The notes under the pieces are model-generated. The model made no database searches. It was not told the origin of the DNA and was given only the letters and a program-made list of their open reading frames with translations. DNA of 64,000 nucleotides from Persicimonas caeni (GTDB lineage: Bacteria > Myxococcota_A > Bradymonadia > Bradymonadales > Bradymonadaceae): NCBI RefSeq assembly GCF_006517175.1, contig NZ_CP041186.1, positions 5,545,074 to 5,609,073 on the forward strand, read 5' to 3'. A program made the translations under genes and the position numbers. Every line of letters starts with the position of its first letter. Positions within the stretch are counted from its first letter, which is position 1. Below are positions 1-8,044 of this stretch, piece after piece.

Positions 1-1062
1 CTGGTGCGCTGCCCGCCGTGCGAGCCGCGCGAGGTCTTGGTGGTGGTCCGACAGCTCGCAAACCGGATCGGGGTTGGCGGCATCGCCAGTGAGCGCGAAT
101 GCCTGGCAGCGACATCCTCCCCAGTCGATCTCGCGGCGATCGCAGCTTCGGCATGGCTCGGGCATCCACCCGGTGCCGCGAAATCGCTCGAAGGCCTGGG
201 AGTGGCGCCAGATCTCGCCGAGCGGGCGATCTTCGACGTTGTCGAATTCGAGGCCCTCGATCGATTGCGCGGCGTGGCAGGGCAGGGCGAGTCCCGACGG
301 GCTGACGACCAGCAGGCGCCGCCCCCAGCCGCCCATGCACGCCTTCGGGCGTCGGGCATGGTAGTCGGGGGTAACATAGTCGATCTGCATCTGACCGGCG
401 TAGTCGTCGCGGGCCTCGTCGACCAGCCGGGTCGCCTCGCGCACCTGCTCGGCTGTGGGCATCAGCGCCGCCCGGTTTTCGAGCGCCCAGCCGTAGTATT
501 GGGTGTGGGCGACCTCGAGCCGGGAGGCGTCGAGCTCGGCGGCCATCTCGATGATTTGGGCGAGCTCGTGCAGGTTTTGACGGTGGACGACGGCATTGAT
601 CGTCAGCGGCAGGTCGAATTGTCGCACCCAGCGCGCCACCTCGAGTTTCTTCGCGTGCGCTCCGTCGAGGCCTGCAACCCGGTCGGCGCAGCCGGCGCTG
701 GCCGCCTGCACGCTCAACTGCACGTGGTCGAGCCCGGCGTTCACCAAGGCTTGCAGTCGGTCGCGGTCTAGCAGCACGCCAGAGGTGATCAGGTTCGTGT
801 AGAGGTCGACCCCGCGCGCGGCTTCTACCAGCGCCTCGAGGTCTGGGCGCACCGTCGGCTCGCCGCCGCTCAGATGGACCTGGAGGACGCCCAGCTCGGC
901 CGCCTGAGCGAAGACGCGCTCCCAACTCGCCGTCGAAATCTCGGCCGACTTGCGCTCCAGCGCGACCGGATTCGAACAGTAGACGCATCGCTGCGGGCAG
1001 CGGTGGCTCAGCTCGGCCACGAGCCCGATCGGTGGTTCGAGAGGAGGGTGGGCGTCGCTCAT
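1..1062 (-). CDS. pqqE: PqqE, PqqA peptide cyclase (radical SAM), 3' end cut by window edge
   Basis: Radical SAM enzyme that, with PqqD, joins Glu and Tyr side chains of the PqqA peptide, the first step of PQQ synthesis in the cytoplasm. The N-terminus carries the CX3CX2C cluster motif (CPQRCVYC, about residues 22-29) and a downstream GGEP motif. The C-terminal SPASM region shows several cysteines (ACMGG, CRSC, GGCRC). The start overlaps the pqqD stop as ATGA, indicating translational coupling. 354 codons are visible with no stop; the family usually has about 370-390 residues, so only a short tail is missing. pqqA-B-C-D lie directly upstream in order. Confidence 0.95.
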   Translation of the reverse strand, partial: MSDAHPPLEPPIGLVAELSHRCPQRCVYCSNPVALERKSAEISTASWERVFAQAAELGVLQVHLSGGEPTVRPDLEALVEAARGVDLYTNLITSGVLLDRDRLQALVNAGLDHVQLSVQAASAGCADRVAGLDGAHAKKLEVARWVRQFDLPLTINAVVHRQNLHELAQIIEMAAELDASRLEVAHTQYYGWALENRAALMPTAEQVREATRLVDEARDDYAGQMQIDYVTPDYHARRPKACMGGWGRRLLVVSPSGLALPCHAAQSIEGLEFDNVEDRPLGEIWRHSQAFERFRGTGWMPEPCRSCDRREIDWGGCRCQAFALTGDAANPDPVCELSDHHQDLARLARRAAHQ

Positions 1063-1346
1063 ACGGTGACGATTCCCTTGTCGACGAGATCCTCGAGCAT
1101 GATGCGCACGTCGCGGGCGATCTCTGCGCGCGACGCGTCATACTCGCCGGTGAGTTGGTCGATGAGCTCGGCGAAGCTCGTCTGGCCGTCGACTCTGCGT
1201 AGGATGTCGCGGCCGACGGCGTCGGGCACATACAGCCGCTCGGGCCCCATGATCACCCAACGGTCGCGCGACTTGTCCTCGCGCCAGCGCACATGCTCGG
1301 CGAGGGCGGGTTTGGCGTCGTCGGCGATGGTCGTGGGTCGGGTCAT
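1059..1346 (-). CDS. pqqD: PqqD, PqqA peptide chaperone
   Basis: Small RiPP-recognition protein (95 residues, normal for the family) that binds PqqA and presents it to PqqE. It has the typical winged-helix RRE features: a strand around WVIMGPERLYVPD, then DILRRVDG and a C-terminal LVDKGIV. The ATG at 1346 is chosen because it touches the pqqC stop (TAATG). A longer frame reaching 1457 would run back into pqqC and adds low-complexity residues. The 3' end overlaps pqqE by four bases. Position between pqqC and pqqE confirms the assignment. Confidence 0.95.
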   Translation of the reverse strand: MTRPTTIADDAKPALAEHVRWREDKSRDRWVIMGPERLYVPDAVGRDILRRVDGQTSFAELIDQLTGEYDASRAEIARDVRIMLEDLVDKGIVTV

Positions 1347-2119
1347 TATCGGTACCTTCGTGGCCGGTCGGTGGACTCGTCTTGCGGTGCGAATGCCCCC
1401 GGCGGGATATGCCCGGGGTCGACGTAGGCGTGGTACAGCGCGTCGAGCTGGGCCCACAGCACGTCACACTTGAAGCGCAATGCGTCGAGCACGCTCTCCT
1501 GTTGCTCGACGGTCTCGGCACGCTCGAGCACCCACTCGAGCGCGAAATCGACGTCGCGCGGCGCCTCGGTCAACCGGCGGTCGAAGTAGGCCATTGCCTC
1601 GTTGGAGACGAAATCGTAGTGGGCGAGCATGCCGCGCATGCGGTCGGCGATGATATCGGGGGCGAACAACTCGGTCAGTGACGAGGCGACCGCCTCGAGC
1701 AGCGACTTCTCGCGCACGAAGTGGACGTAGGCGTCGACCGCAAAGCGAGTCGCCGGCAGAAGCCCGTCGAGTGACTCGACCTTGCGGCGCTCGAGGCCGA
1801 CGGCGGCGCACAGGTTGAGCCAGCGCGCGATGCCTCCGTGGCCCGGCTCGTCGCCGTCGTGGTCGGCCAGGCGCTGACGCCAAACGCGGCGCAACTCGGC
1901 GGAGTCGGCGCGCGAGATGAGCGCGGCGTCCTTCTTGGGGATCGAGCGCTGGTAGTAGAAGCGATTGAGCGCCCATGCTTGAACCTGGCCGCGCCCGAGT
2001 TGGCCGTTGTGCAGCAGCTCGTGGAACGGGTGCCGGTCGTGATAACGCCGACGACCGATGGCGCGTAGCTCCTCTTCGAGTTCAGAACGATTCAGCGCCG
2101 CGCTTGTCTTGGCCCTCAT
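1346..2119 (-). CDS. pqqC: PqqC, pyrroloquinoline-quinone synthase
   Basis: Cofactor-free oxidase of the TENA/HO-1 fold that performs the final ring closure and eight-electron oxidation to PQQ. The protein is 257 residues, the usual size. Family-typical stretches are visible: RRYHDRHPFHELLHNGQL near the start, ALNRFYYQRSIPKKDAALI, and the HDG...GGI.RWL segment around residues 85-100. The start overlaps pqqB by four bases and the stop touches pqqD, so the operon is compressed and probably translated in a coupled way. Confidence 0.96.
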   Translation of the reverse strand: MRAKTSAALNRSELEEELRAIGRRRYHDRHPFHELLHNGQLGRGQVQAWALNRFYYQRSIPKKDAALISRADSAELRRVWRQRLADHDGDEPGHGGIARWLNLCAAVGLERRKVESLDGLLPATRFAVDAYVHFVREKSLLEAVASSLTELFAPDIIADRMRGMLAHYDFVSNEAMAYFDRRLTEAPRDVDFALEWVLERAETVEQQESVLDALRFKCDVLWAQLDALYHAYVDPGHIPPGAFAPQDESTDRPRRYR

Positions 2120-3075
2120 AGGGTCAGCTCCATGCCGTCGTAGGCGACCTCCCAGCCGGCACGCTCGACGGCTCGACGCTCGGGCGTATTTGGCAGGAGG
2201 ACCGGATTCGAGTTGTTGAGATGCACAAAGATGCGTCGGGTGATGTCGAGCCCGTCGAAGGCCTGAAGGCTGCCGCCGTCGCCGCTCATGCTCACGTGCC
2301 CCATGCGTCGGCCGGTCTTATGGCCGAGCCCCTGGGCGATGAGCTCGTCGTCTCGCCACAACGTGCCGTCGAACATGACGGCCGCCGCTCCGTCGAGGCG
2401 CGCGGCGAGTCGGTCGGTGAAAGCGGCGCACCCGGGGATGTAGTAGAGCGATGATTGCGAGCCGCGCGCTGTGATGCGTAGACCGACGTTGCGGTCGTCT
2501 TCGGCGTCGAGCTGCGGGGTTTGGGCGCTCTCCTCTTGGTACAGCGCGACCTTGCCGGGCACCGAAAAGACGTCGAATTCGACACCCAGCGACTCACCAT
2601 CGGCGTCGGCGGGCTCGAAGGGCGTGTCGAGCTCGAGCGCGCGTCGGCTGACCAGTTCTGCGTCGAGCGCCCCGAAGATCGCCGAGGCGTCGAGCGCCTC
2701 GAGGGTGGCCGGCGCACCGTAAATAGCGAAACGATGACCCTCGCGAAGATTCAGCAACCCGGCGACCTGGTCGACCTCCGCGCCGGTCAAAACAGCGGCC
2801 GCGATGGGGCTGTGCCGCCCGTCTTCGGCCGGCCAGAGCTGTCGGTTGTCGAGCAACTGCCGGCGCAGGTCCGGCGAAGCGTTGACGAGCACCCATCGCT
2901 CGCCGTCGGCGCTCACCGCGATCGACGACTGAGTACGCGTCGAGGTGCCCTCGGCGCCGCGTCGCACGCACCGACACACCCGACAGCGGCAGTTCCACTG
3001 CGGTGAACCTCCGCCTGCGGCCGAGCCGAGCACCAACACGCGGAGCGCAGGGGCGGGCTTTGCATCGCTCTGCAT
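2116..3075 (-). CDS. pqqB: PqqB, PQQ biosynthesis metallo-hydrolase-like protein
   Basis: Metallo-beta-lactamase-fold protein of 319 residues, the normal PqqB length. In other organisms it is implicated in an oxidation step or in handling of late PQQ intermediates. The N-terminus has the diagnostic LVLGSAAGGG followed by the zinc-binding cysteine cluster (NCRCRVC, near residues 28-35). Later come NASPDLRRQL, a TGAEVDQVAGLLNLREG block and GHVSMSGDGG, all hallmarks of PqqB. It starts 15 bases after the pqqA stop and overlaps pqqC by four bases. Confidence 0.96.
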   Translation of the reverse strand: MQSDAKPAPALRVLVLGSAAGGGSPQWNCRCRVCRCVRRGAEGTSTRTQSSIAVSADGERWVLVNASPDLRRQLLDNRQLWPAEDGRHSPIAAAVLTGAEVDQVAGLLNLREGHRFAIYGAPATLEALDASAIFGALDAELVSRRALELDTPFEPADADGESLGVEFDVFSVPGKVALYQEESAQTPQLDAEDDRNVGLRITARGSQSSLYYIPGCAAFTDRLAARLDGAAAVMFDGTLWRDDELIAQGLGHKTGRRMGHVSMSGDGGSLQAFDGLDITRRIFVHLNNSNPVLLPNTPERRAVERAGWEVAYDGMELTL

Positions 3076-3090
3076 GAGTCTTCCGGCCTA

Positions 3091-3186
3091 CTAGTCGCGC
3101 TCATCGGGCAATTCGGCGCTCATGTAGGCGGTGACCTCCATGCTGACGACGATTTCGACTACCTTCGGTGTGCGCCACGTCTTCAT
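3091..3186 (-). CDS. pqqA: PqqA, PQQ precursor peptide (31 aa)
   Basis: Very short gene directly upstream of pqqB. Read on the minus strand it begins MKTWRTPKVVEIVVSMEV and contains the E-V-T-A-Y motif: Glu17 and Tyr21 are spaced four residues apart, as in all PqqA peptides, and are the two residues fused into PQQ. A ribosome site (GGGGAGG) lies about 6-8 bases before the ATG. Total length of 31 residues is slightly longer than the classical 23-24 because of an acidic tail (ELPDERD). No pqqF peptidase is visible in the window; processing may use a protease encoded elsewhere. Confidence 0.93.
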   Translation of the reverse strand: MKTWRTPKVVEIVVSMEVTAYMSAELPDERD

Positions 3187-3297
3187 CGATATCCTCCCCG
3201 CTGGTTTGGGATGATAGGAAGTGATTGGAAGCTATGTGCAATGGAGTGCGGGTCAAGATTCGATGGAGGATGGCGCGACGCACCTGCAAGGCCGTCT

Positions 3298-4584
3298 CTA
3301 TTCGCCTCGATGCCATCGCTCCATATGATGGCGGTGTGTCTCGAGATACGCCCCCGGCCCATAGAACTCGTCGTAGAAGTCGCGGTCGAGGTGCTGGGCC
3401 TGCAGGTACATCAGCGTGAAGATCGACGGCACCGTCGCCGGGAATTTGCCGAAGGTGTCGTAGATATACTGCGCCTGCAGGGCCACGCAGTCGATGAACT
3501 CCTCGGAGTGGACCTGGGCGGCTCCGCGCACTTCGTGCGAGTCCTTCCACGGCCCGGGCGTCTCCGGGTTGAAGGGGCCGCCGGCGCCGAATTTGCGCTC
3601 GTAGACCGAGCGCGTGGCCGCGTGCATGTCCTCGAAATGCGGCGGGCAGTGGCCCTCCATGACACCATCGAGGCCGGTGACGTTGGGCGTCGTCCAGCGC
3701 TCGTCCTCGTCGAAGCGAAAACCCAGCCCGGGCACGTCGGCTTCGCCGCTGGCGCCGAGCACCGAGAACGGGTCCATCCCGTTGTACATCCAGCCGCCCA
3801 GCCCCATCGCCTGCAGCATCAACGCGCCTGCGTAGCAGCTCGTGCCCACCTCGACCGACATCTCGCCCAGGCTCAACTGGTCGAGGAAGGTCACCGGCCA
3901 CACCGCGCCCTCTTCGTACAGGTGGCTATACGCCTCGATGCCGGGCACCGGGCGGTCGTGGACGTCGTCGTAGACGACCTGACCGTTTTGCAGCATGTAG
4001 CACAGCCCCAGGAGGGTGTGTTGGGCGAGGTCGCCCACCGGGATGACGAGGAGGGTGCCCTCTTGGTTGGCGACCCACGTGTTGTGCGCCTCCACGAAGG
4101 GCACCTCGGCCGGAAGCCCGAGCCGGCCGTCTTGGAGCTTGGTGACCTGGCCGCGCAGCGCGTCGAGCACCGCGTCGAGGTCGAGGTGGCCGTCGGCGTC
4201 GGGCTCTGCCGAGGCCGGCGCGTCGCGGTTGTCGAGCACATAGACGCCGTCGTCGTCGGTGAAAAACGTCATGCTCGTGTGGAAGCCCGCCGCCGACGGA
4301 AACGTGCGCCCGCCGGCCGCGCCTGCGTAGTTCGACAGGTGCGGTGCGTAGCGCTCGGCGCGGTAGATCAGGTTGTTCCAGCCGGTGTTGCCGGCGCAGG
4401 CGCCCACGACCAGCAACTTCTCGAACTCCGACAGTGGCTCGGGATCGTGCTTCGATTTGTAGGCGAAGACGCCGTCGGGGAGCTCGGCCCCCATGAAGAA
4501 CCGGCGTGAGCGCCGGCCCACGAGCGCTTCGACGAGGCCGAATTGGAGCATGCTTTCGAATCCCTGCGGGATTTCTTCGGTCAT
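3298..4584 (-). CDS. Nitroreductase-fold protein upstream of pqqA
   Basis: A 428-residue protein that I read as a divergent FMN-dependent nitroreductase/SagB-like fold. Family-like features are the early GRRSRRFF segment (residues 24-31), PLSEFEKLLVVGAC (about 50), GRTFPSAAGFHTS with a following DGVY (about 92-120), and a late ALMLQAMGLGGWMYNG block typical of the FMN-site helix. The ATG at 4584 has a strong AAGGAGG site six bases upstream. It is on the same strand as, and 111 bases upstream of, pqqA, so it could share regulation with PQQ synthesis. The substrate is unknown; the assignment rests on motifs only. Confidence 0.6.
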   Translation of the reverse strand: MTEEIPQGFESMLQFGLVEALVGRRSRRFFMGAELPDGVFAYKSKHDPEPLSEFEKLLVVGACAGNTGWNNLIYRAERYAPHLSNYAGAAGGRTFPSAAGFHTSMTFFTDDDGVYVLDNRDAPASAEPDADGHLDLDAVLDALRGQVTKLQDGRLGLPAEVPFVEAHNTWVANQEGTLLVIPVGDLAQHTLLGLCYMLQNGQVVYDDVHDRPVPGIEAYSHLYEEGAVWPVTFLDQLSLGEMSVEVGTSCYAGALMLQAMGLGGWMYNGMDPFSVLGASGEADVPGLGFRFDEDERWTTPNVTGLDGVMEGHCPPHFEDMHAATRSVYERKFGAGGPFNPETPGPWKDSHEVRGAAQVHSEEFIDCVALQAQYIYDTFGKFPATVPSIFTLMYLQAQHLDRDFYDEFYGPGAYLETHRHHMERWHRGE

Positions 4585-4630
4585 GGTTGCCTCCTTGGTC
4601 GTCTTGTTGTTTAGGAGTTACGACGGAGTA

Positions 4631-4807
4631 GGCCCTGCAGGTGAGCGACGCCCGCTATTTGGGGCGAGGGCTGAAATGCGCCCTCGCGGAACGGCAATTT
4701 GAGGGTCGTTTCAATGCGGCTTATGTGGTGATTGAAACGACCCCCAAATCGTAGTTTGCGCCGCAGCACAGGCGCCCCAAATAGATGGCGCCGCAGCCCT
4801 GCAGGGC
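4631..4807. repeat. Dispersed palindromic repeat, family A copy 1
   Basis: Long imperfect inverted repeat. The outer arms hold GGCCCTGCAG with GCTATTTGGGGCG on the left and CGCCCCAAATAG with CCCTGCAGGGCC on the right. Inside is a perfect 13-bp hairpin (GGGTCGTTTCAAT at 4703-4715 and its complement at 4731-4743). Related elements occur at 6650, 14164 and 17391. Confidence 0.75.
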
Positions 4808-4816
4808 CGTCGCATC

Positions 4817-6238
4817 TCAAGCCCGCGCCTTCGCCGGCCGGATATTGTGGTTGATCCGAAACAGGTTGTCCGGATCGTACTCGGTCTTGATGGCCACCAG
4901 ACGGTCGTAGTTGTCGCCGAAGGCCGCTCGGATCATCTTGTCGTCCTCGTCGCCGAACAAAAAGTTGGTGTAGCCGGTGCCCACCGAGTACGGCTCGAGG
5001 GCCTCGAAGTATTCACGCACCCACTGCTTGATGGGCTCGAGGCCCTCGGCGGTCTCGGCGATGCCGACGATATTGGCCGCGTACTGCACGTCGCGGTAGT
5101 TGAACGCAGTCTCCTTGGGGCCGACCCGGTGCACGGCACCGTTGAGCGGATACATGTGCATCGTGGTGTGAATATTGGCCACGCGCGGGCCGAACTCCTT
5201 GTGCACTTCGATCGCCTCCGCAGGCAGGTCGCGCAAAAAGACCGACTTCCAGTAGTGGTGCAGGCCGTGGGGCATCAGCCCGTCGAACATGCTCTGGAGC
5301 TCGGTGTAGGCAATGGGGCCGACCATGCTGAACGTCGGCGGAATGCGCGAGGTCAGCGGCTCCATGACCTCTTTGGCCTCGGCCTCCGAGCCGTTGTAGC
5401 ACCAGACGATCGCGCACATCGTCTCCAGATGATGATCCTTCGGGAAAGGGGGCATCGGGGGGACGATGTGGAAGCTGATAAACGCGCTGACCTGCGTGGG
5501 GGCGCGGCGGATGAACTGGTCGTAGGCGGCAAAGAGCTCTTCGGTGTGGTCGAGCGACCAAAACATCGGCCCGCCGATGATCGACTTGGCCGGGTGCGCC
5601 GCGAACTCGAAGGAGGTGACCACGCCATAATTGCCTCCGCCCCCTTTGATCGCCCACAGAAGGTCGGGATGGTGGTCCTTGTCGACGTAGCGAAGCTTGC
5701 CGTCGGCAGTGACGATGTCGGCCGAGCAGAGGCTGTCGCAGGTCAATCCGTACTGGCGAGACAAGTGGCCGAAGCCGCCGCCCAGGGTCAGTCCGCCCAC
5801 GCCGGTCGTCGAGATAATCCCTGCGGGCACGGCCAGCCCGAACGCGCAGGTCGCGTGGTCGAGCTCGCCGATGGTGCAGCCCCCCTCGACACGCACGCGC
5901 CGCTTTTTGGGCTCGACGCGGATTCCGCGCAGGTTCGACAGGTCGATGAGCACCTCGTCGTCGACCGTGCCCAGCCCGCCCACGTTGTGGCCACCCCCGC
6001 GAATCGCCGCGGCCCTGCCAGTCTCACGGGCAAAGTCGACAGCGGCGATGACGTCGGCGACGTCGCGGCATCGCGCGATGAGGGCAGGATGGCGGTCGAT
6101 ATTGGCGTTGTAGACACGCCGCATCTGCTCGAAGACTGGATCTCCGGGCTCGAGCACCTCACCGCGAAACTTGTGGCGCAATGCGTCGGCTCTCGGCGTG
6201 AACTCACCCTCCATCGGTTGTCGTTGCTGCGTGCTCAT
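4817..6238 (-). CDS. FAD-linked oxidoreductase, berberine-bridge-enzyme type
   Basis: Oxidase of the PCMH/VAO superfamily with an N-terminal FAD-binding domain and a C-terminal BBE domain (FGDNYDRLVAIKTEYDPDNLFRINHNI). The RGGGHNVGG motif near residue 80 supplies the histidine that usually binds FAD covalently. The position of the second, cysteine link in bicovalent enzymes (AG-x-C-P) reads AGIIS here, so single attachment is likely. ATG 6238 is preferred over an upstream in-frame start at 6262 because GGGGAGG precedes it at good spacing. 473 residues is normal. Same strand as the nitroreductase-like and pqq genes; the substrate cannot be told. Confidence 0.88.
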   Translation of the reverse strand: MSTQQRQPMEGEFTPRADALRHKFRGEVLEPGDPVFEQMRRVYNANIDRHPALIARCRDVADVIAAVDFARETGRAAAIRGGGHNVGGLGTVDDEVLIDLSNLRGIRVEPKKRRVRVEGGCTIGELDHATCAFGLAVPAGIISTTGVGGLTLGGGFGHLSRQYGLTCDSLCSADIVTADGKLRYVDKDHHPDLLWAIKGGGGNYGVVTSFEFAAHPAKSIIGGPMFWSLDHTEELFAAYDQFIRRAPTQVSAFISFHIVPPMPPFPKDHHLETMCAIVWCYNGSEAEAKEVMEPLTSRIPPTFSMVGPIAYTELQSMFDGLMPHGLHHYWKSVFLRDLPAEAIEVHKEFGPRVANIHTTMHMYPLNGAVHRVGPKETAFNYRDVQYAANIVGIAETAEGLEPIKQWVREYFEALEPYSVGTGYTNFLFGDEDDKMIRAAFGDNYDRLVAIKTEYDPDNLFRINHNIRPAKARA

Positions 6239-6378
6239 CTGTGCCTCCCCTGACAGTCCCAAGATTCGGTGGCGTGTCTCCCTGCACCCACTCCGACGAA
6301 AGTGCGCACGTTAAAATGTGGTCAAATGATGAGCTGGGTTAACTTAACTGGATTCACGGAAGCCTTTCGCGATGTTTG

Positions 6379-6434
6379 TTCGGTGCGGGGGCATCTTGCC
6401 CTCGTCTGCGAGAGCTGGAAGCACTCGCACCGAA
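6379..6434. repeat. Dispersed repeat, family B copy 1
   Basis: About 56 bp bounded by TTCGGTGCG and CGCACCGAA. It contains GGCATCTTGCCCTCGT and AGAGCTGGAAGCACTCG. A nearly identical unit, plus two shortened ones, lies at 11188-11318. Confidence 0.75.
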
Positions 6435-6649
6435 AGATGAAAGTCCTCCGTTTTTGCACTTAAGTAACTGCACGGAGATTGTGCGGGAAAGCTCGGCGAG
6501 CAATCGGCGGCAAGCACAAGGAGACAGCCCGCAGGCGATGCCAGCGGCATCGTCGAGGGATGGCGACGCAGTGATTGGCGTCGAGAGCCGCCGAGATGAC
6601 CGACAGAATCTTCGTGTAGTTACTTAGGCCTTGCGGAGTTGAGCTCCTG

Positions 6650-6764
6650 CTACATAAGCAATTAAGGACATGAGGGTTGCGAGTTGGGACCACATGGCGA
6701 TACGCAGCCCTATGTCCTCACACGTGGCGATACGCAGCCCCTATGTCCTTAATTGCCTATGTAG
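6650..6764. repeat. Dispersed palindromic repeat, family A copy 2
   Basis: Arms CTACATAAGC...AATTAAGGACAT (6650-6671) and ATGTCCTTAATT...CTATGTAG (6743-6764) pair over about 22 bp. The centre holds two direct copies of GGCGATACGCAGCCC. It is followed by GAGGGCG and, further on, GTAGGCCTTGCA, the same outer sequence as in the other family A copies. Confidence 0.8.
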
Positions 6765-6807
6765 AGGGCGTTTTTGCATCCTGTAGGCCTTGCAATGGGA
6801 GTTGAAT

Positions 6808-7740
6808 ATGGGAATGGGTCACACGCACGAGCACGGGCATAGTCACGGTCACAGTCACCATCCCGAGCGCGGCAACCGCGAGCGCAACCGGAAACGGTTG
6901 GCTTGGACCCTCGCGCTGGTGATGATCTACATGGTCGCCGAGGTGATCGGCGGTATCCTGACCAACTCGCTGGCGCTTCTGGCCGACGCGGGTCATATGC
7001 TCTCGGACGCTGCGTCGCTCGCGCTGGCGCTCTTTGCCATGTGGATCGCCCGACGCCCGCCCACCGCCGAGCGCACATACGGCTACTACCGCGCCGAGAT
7101 CTTGGCCGCGCTCTTCAACGGGGCGACGCTCGTGGCCATCTCCATCTACATCTTCTACGAAGCCTACCAGCGCTTTGCCGAGCCGCCTGAAGTGCTCGGG
7201 CCGTGGATGATGGCCGTCGCCGGCGGCGGTCTGGTCATCAACTTGGCCGGGCTGTGGCTTCTGCATGCCGGCAAGTCCGAGAACCTGAACATGCGCGGCG
7301 CCTGGCTGCACGTGCTCGGCGACACGCTCGGCAGCGTGGGCGCCATCGGCGCCGGCGCGCTCATCTGGGCGTTCGGCTGGACCTGGGCCGACCCGCTCGC
7401 CTCGGTCATCATCGGCCTTCTCATTCTGTTCTCGGCTTGGAACCTGCTCAACGAGTCGGTGGCCGTGCTCATGGAGGGCGCCCCCGGCCATATCGACGTC
7501 GACGAGGTGCGCGACGCCATGCGGAAGGTCGACGGGGTGCTCGCCGTGCACGACCTGCACATTTGGACCATCTCCAGCGGGCTGATCTCGCTGTCGGCCC
7601 ACGTCGACGTAGGCACCCTCGACGGCTATTCGGAACTGCTGGGTGAGCTGCGCGAGCTTCTAAGCCAAGAGTTCGGCATCGGGCACACGACGATTCAGAT
7701 CGAGCCGGCCGAATACGAGCACGAGGCGTTGGAGTATTGA
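6808..7740 (+). CDS. CDF-family divalent cation efflux protein (CzcD/ZitB-like)
   Basis: Inner-membrane proton-coupled exporter for Zn2+/Co2+/Cd2+-type ions. The N-terminus is a His-rich metal-binding stretch (HTHEHGHSHGHSHH), followed by six predicted membrane helices. The paired metal-site motifs of the family are visible: DAGHMLSD in helix II and HVLGD in helix V. A cytoplasmic ferredoxin-like domain (DEVRDAMRKVDGVLAVHDLHIW) closes the protein. ATG 6808 is chosen because GGGAG lies six bases upstream; an earlier TTG lacks a site. 310 residues is typical. The neighbouring ArsR gene may be metal-related, but no link is proven. Confidence 0.93.
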   Translation: MGMGHTHEHGHSHGHSHHPERGNRERNRKRLAWTLALVMIYMVAEVIGGILTNSLALLADAGHMLSDAASLALALFAMWIARRPPTAERTYGYYRAEILAALFNGATLVAISIYIFYEAYQRFAEPPEVLGPWMMAVAGGGLVINLAGLWLLHAGKSENLNMRGAWLHVLGDTLGSVGAIGAGALIWAFGWTWADPLASVIIGLLILFSAWNLLNESVAVLMEGAPGHIDVDEVRDAMRKVDGVLAVHDLHIWTISSGLISLSAHVDVGTLDGYSELLGELRELLSQEFGIGHTTIQIEPAEYEHEALEY

Positions 7741-7752
7741 GGCTCGCGATTT

Positions 7753-7961
7753 GTAGGCGTAGCTTTCTGGCGCCCCCCATCCGCCTCGCGCAAAACCGCG
7801 CGCTCGGCACCTTCCCCCCGGGGAAGGGCTGCCTTAGCGCGTCTGAACCACTTAGCTTTCTGGCGCCCCCCAAGAAGCTACGCCTAGCTTTCCGCAACAG
7901 CATCCCTTCCCCGGGGGGAAGGTGTCTGGCGCGAAGTACAGCGCCAGACGGATGGGGGGCC
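7753..7961. repeat. Dispersed palindromic repeat, family C copy 1
   Basis: About 209 bp directly after the efflux gene. The outer arms are GCGCCCCCCATCCG and CGGATGGGGGGC; the inner arms are CACCTTCCCCCCGGGGAAGG and CCTTCCCCGGGGGGAAGGTG, so each inner arm is itself nearly palindromic. A TAGCTTTCTGGCGCCCCCCA block is repeated inside. A second element of the same design lies at 59135-59304. It could also stop transcription. Confidence 0.8.
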
Positions 7962-8003
7962 ACAACAACCCAAACTTGACGAAATACAACGTGAGGGTTA
8001 TCT

Positions 8004-8023
8004 ATTTAACTACATAGTTAAAT
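8004..8023. promoter_or_regulatory. Probable ArsR-family operator
   Basis: Perfect inverted repeat ATTTAACTA-CA-TAGTTAAAT, 22 bases before the ATG of the ArsR-rhodanese gene and AT-rich in a GC-rich setting. Size and placement fit an autoregulatory ArsR/SmtB operator overlapping the promoter. Confidence 0.8.
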
Positions 8024-8044
8024 GGCTAACGGAGGCCCCGCACC

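Noticed and set aside
3211-4509. 432-codon plus-strand frame opposite the nitroreductase-like gene
   Set aside because: His/Val/Glu-rich antisense shadow typical of high-GC DNA; the minus-strand gene has motifs and a strong ribosome site.
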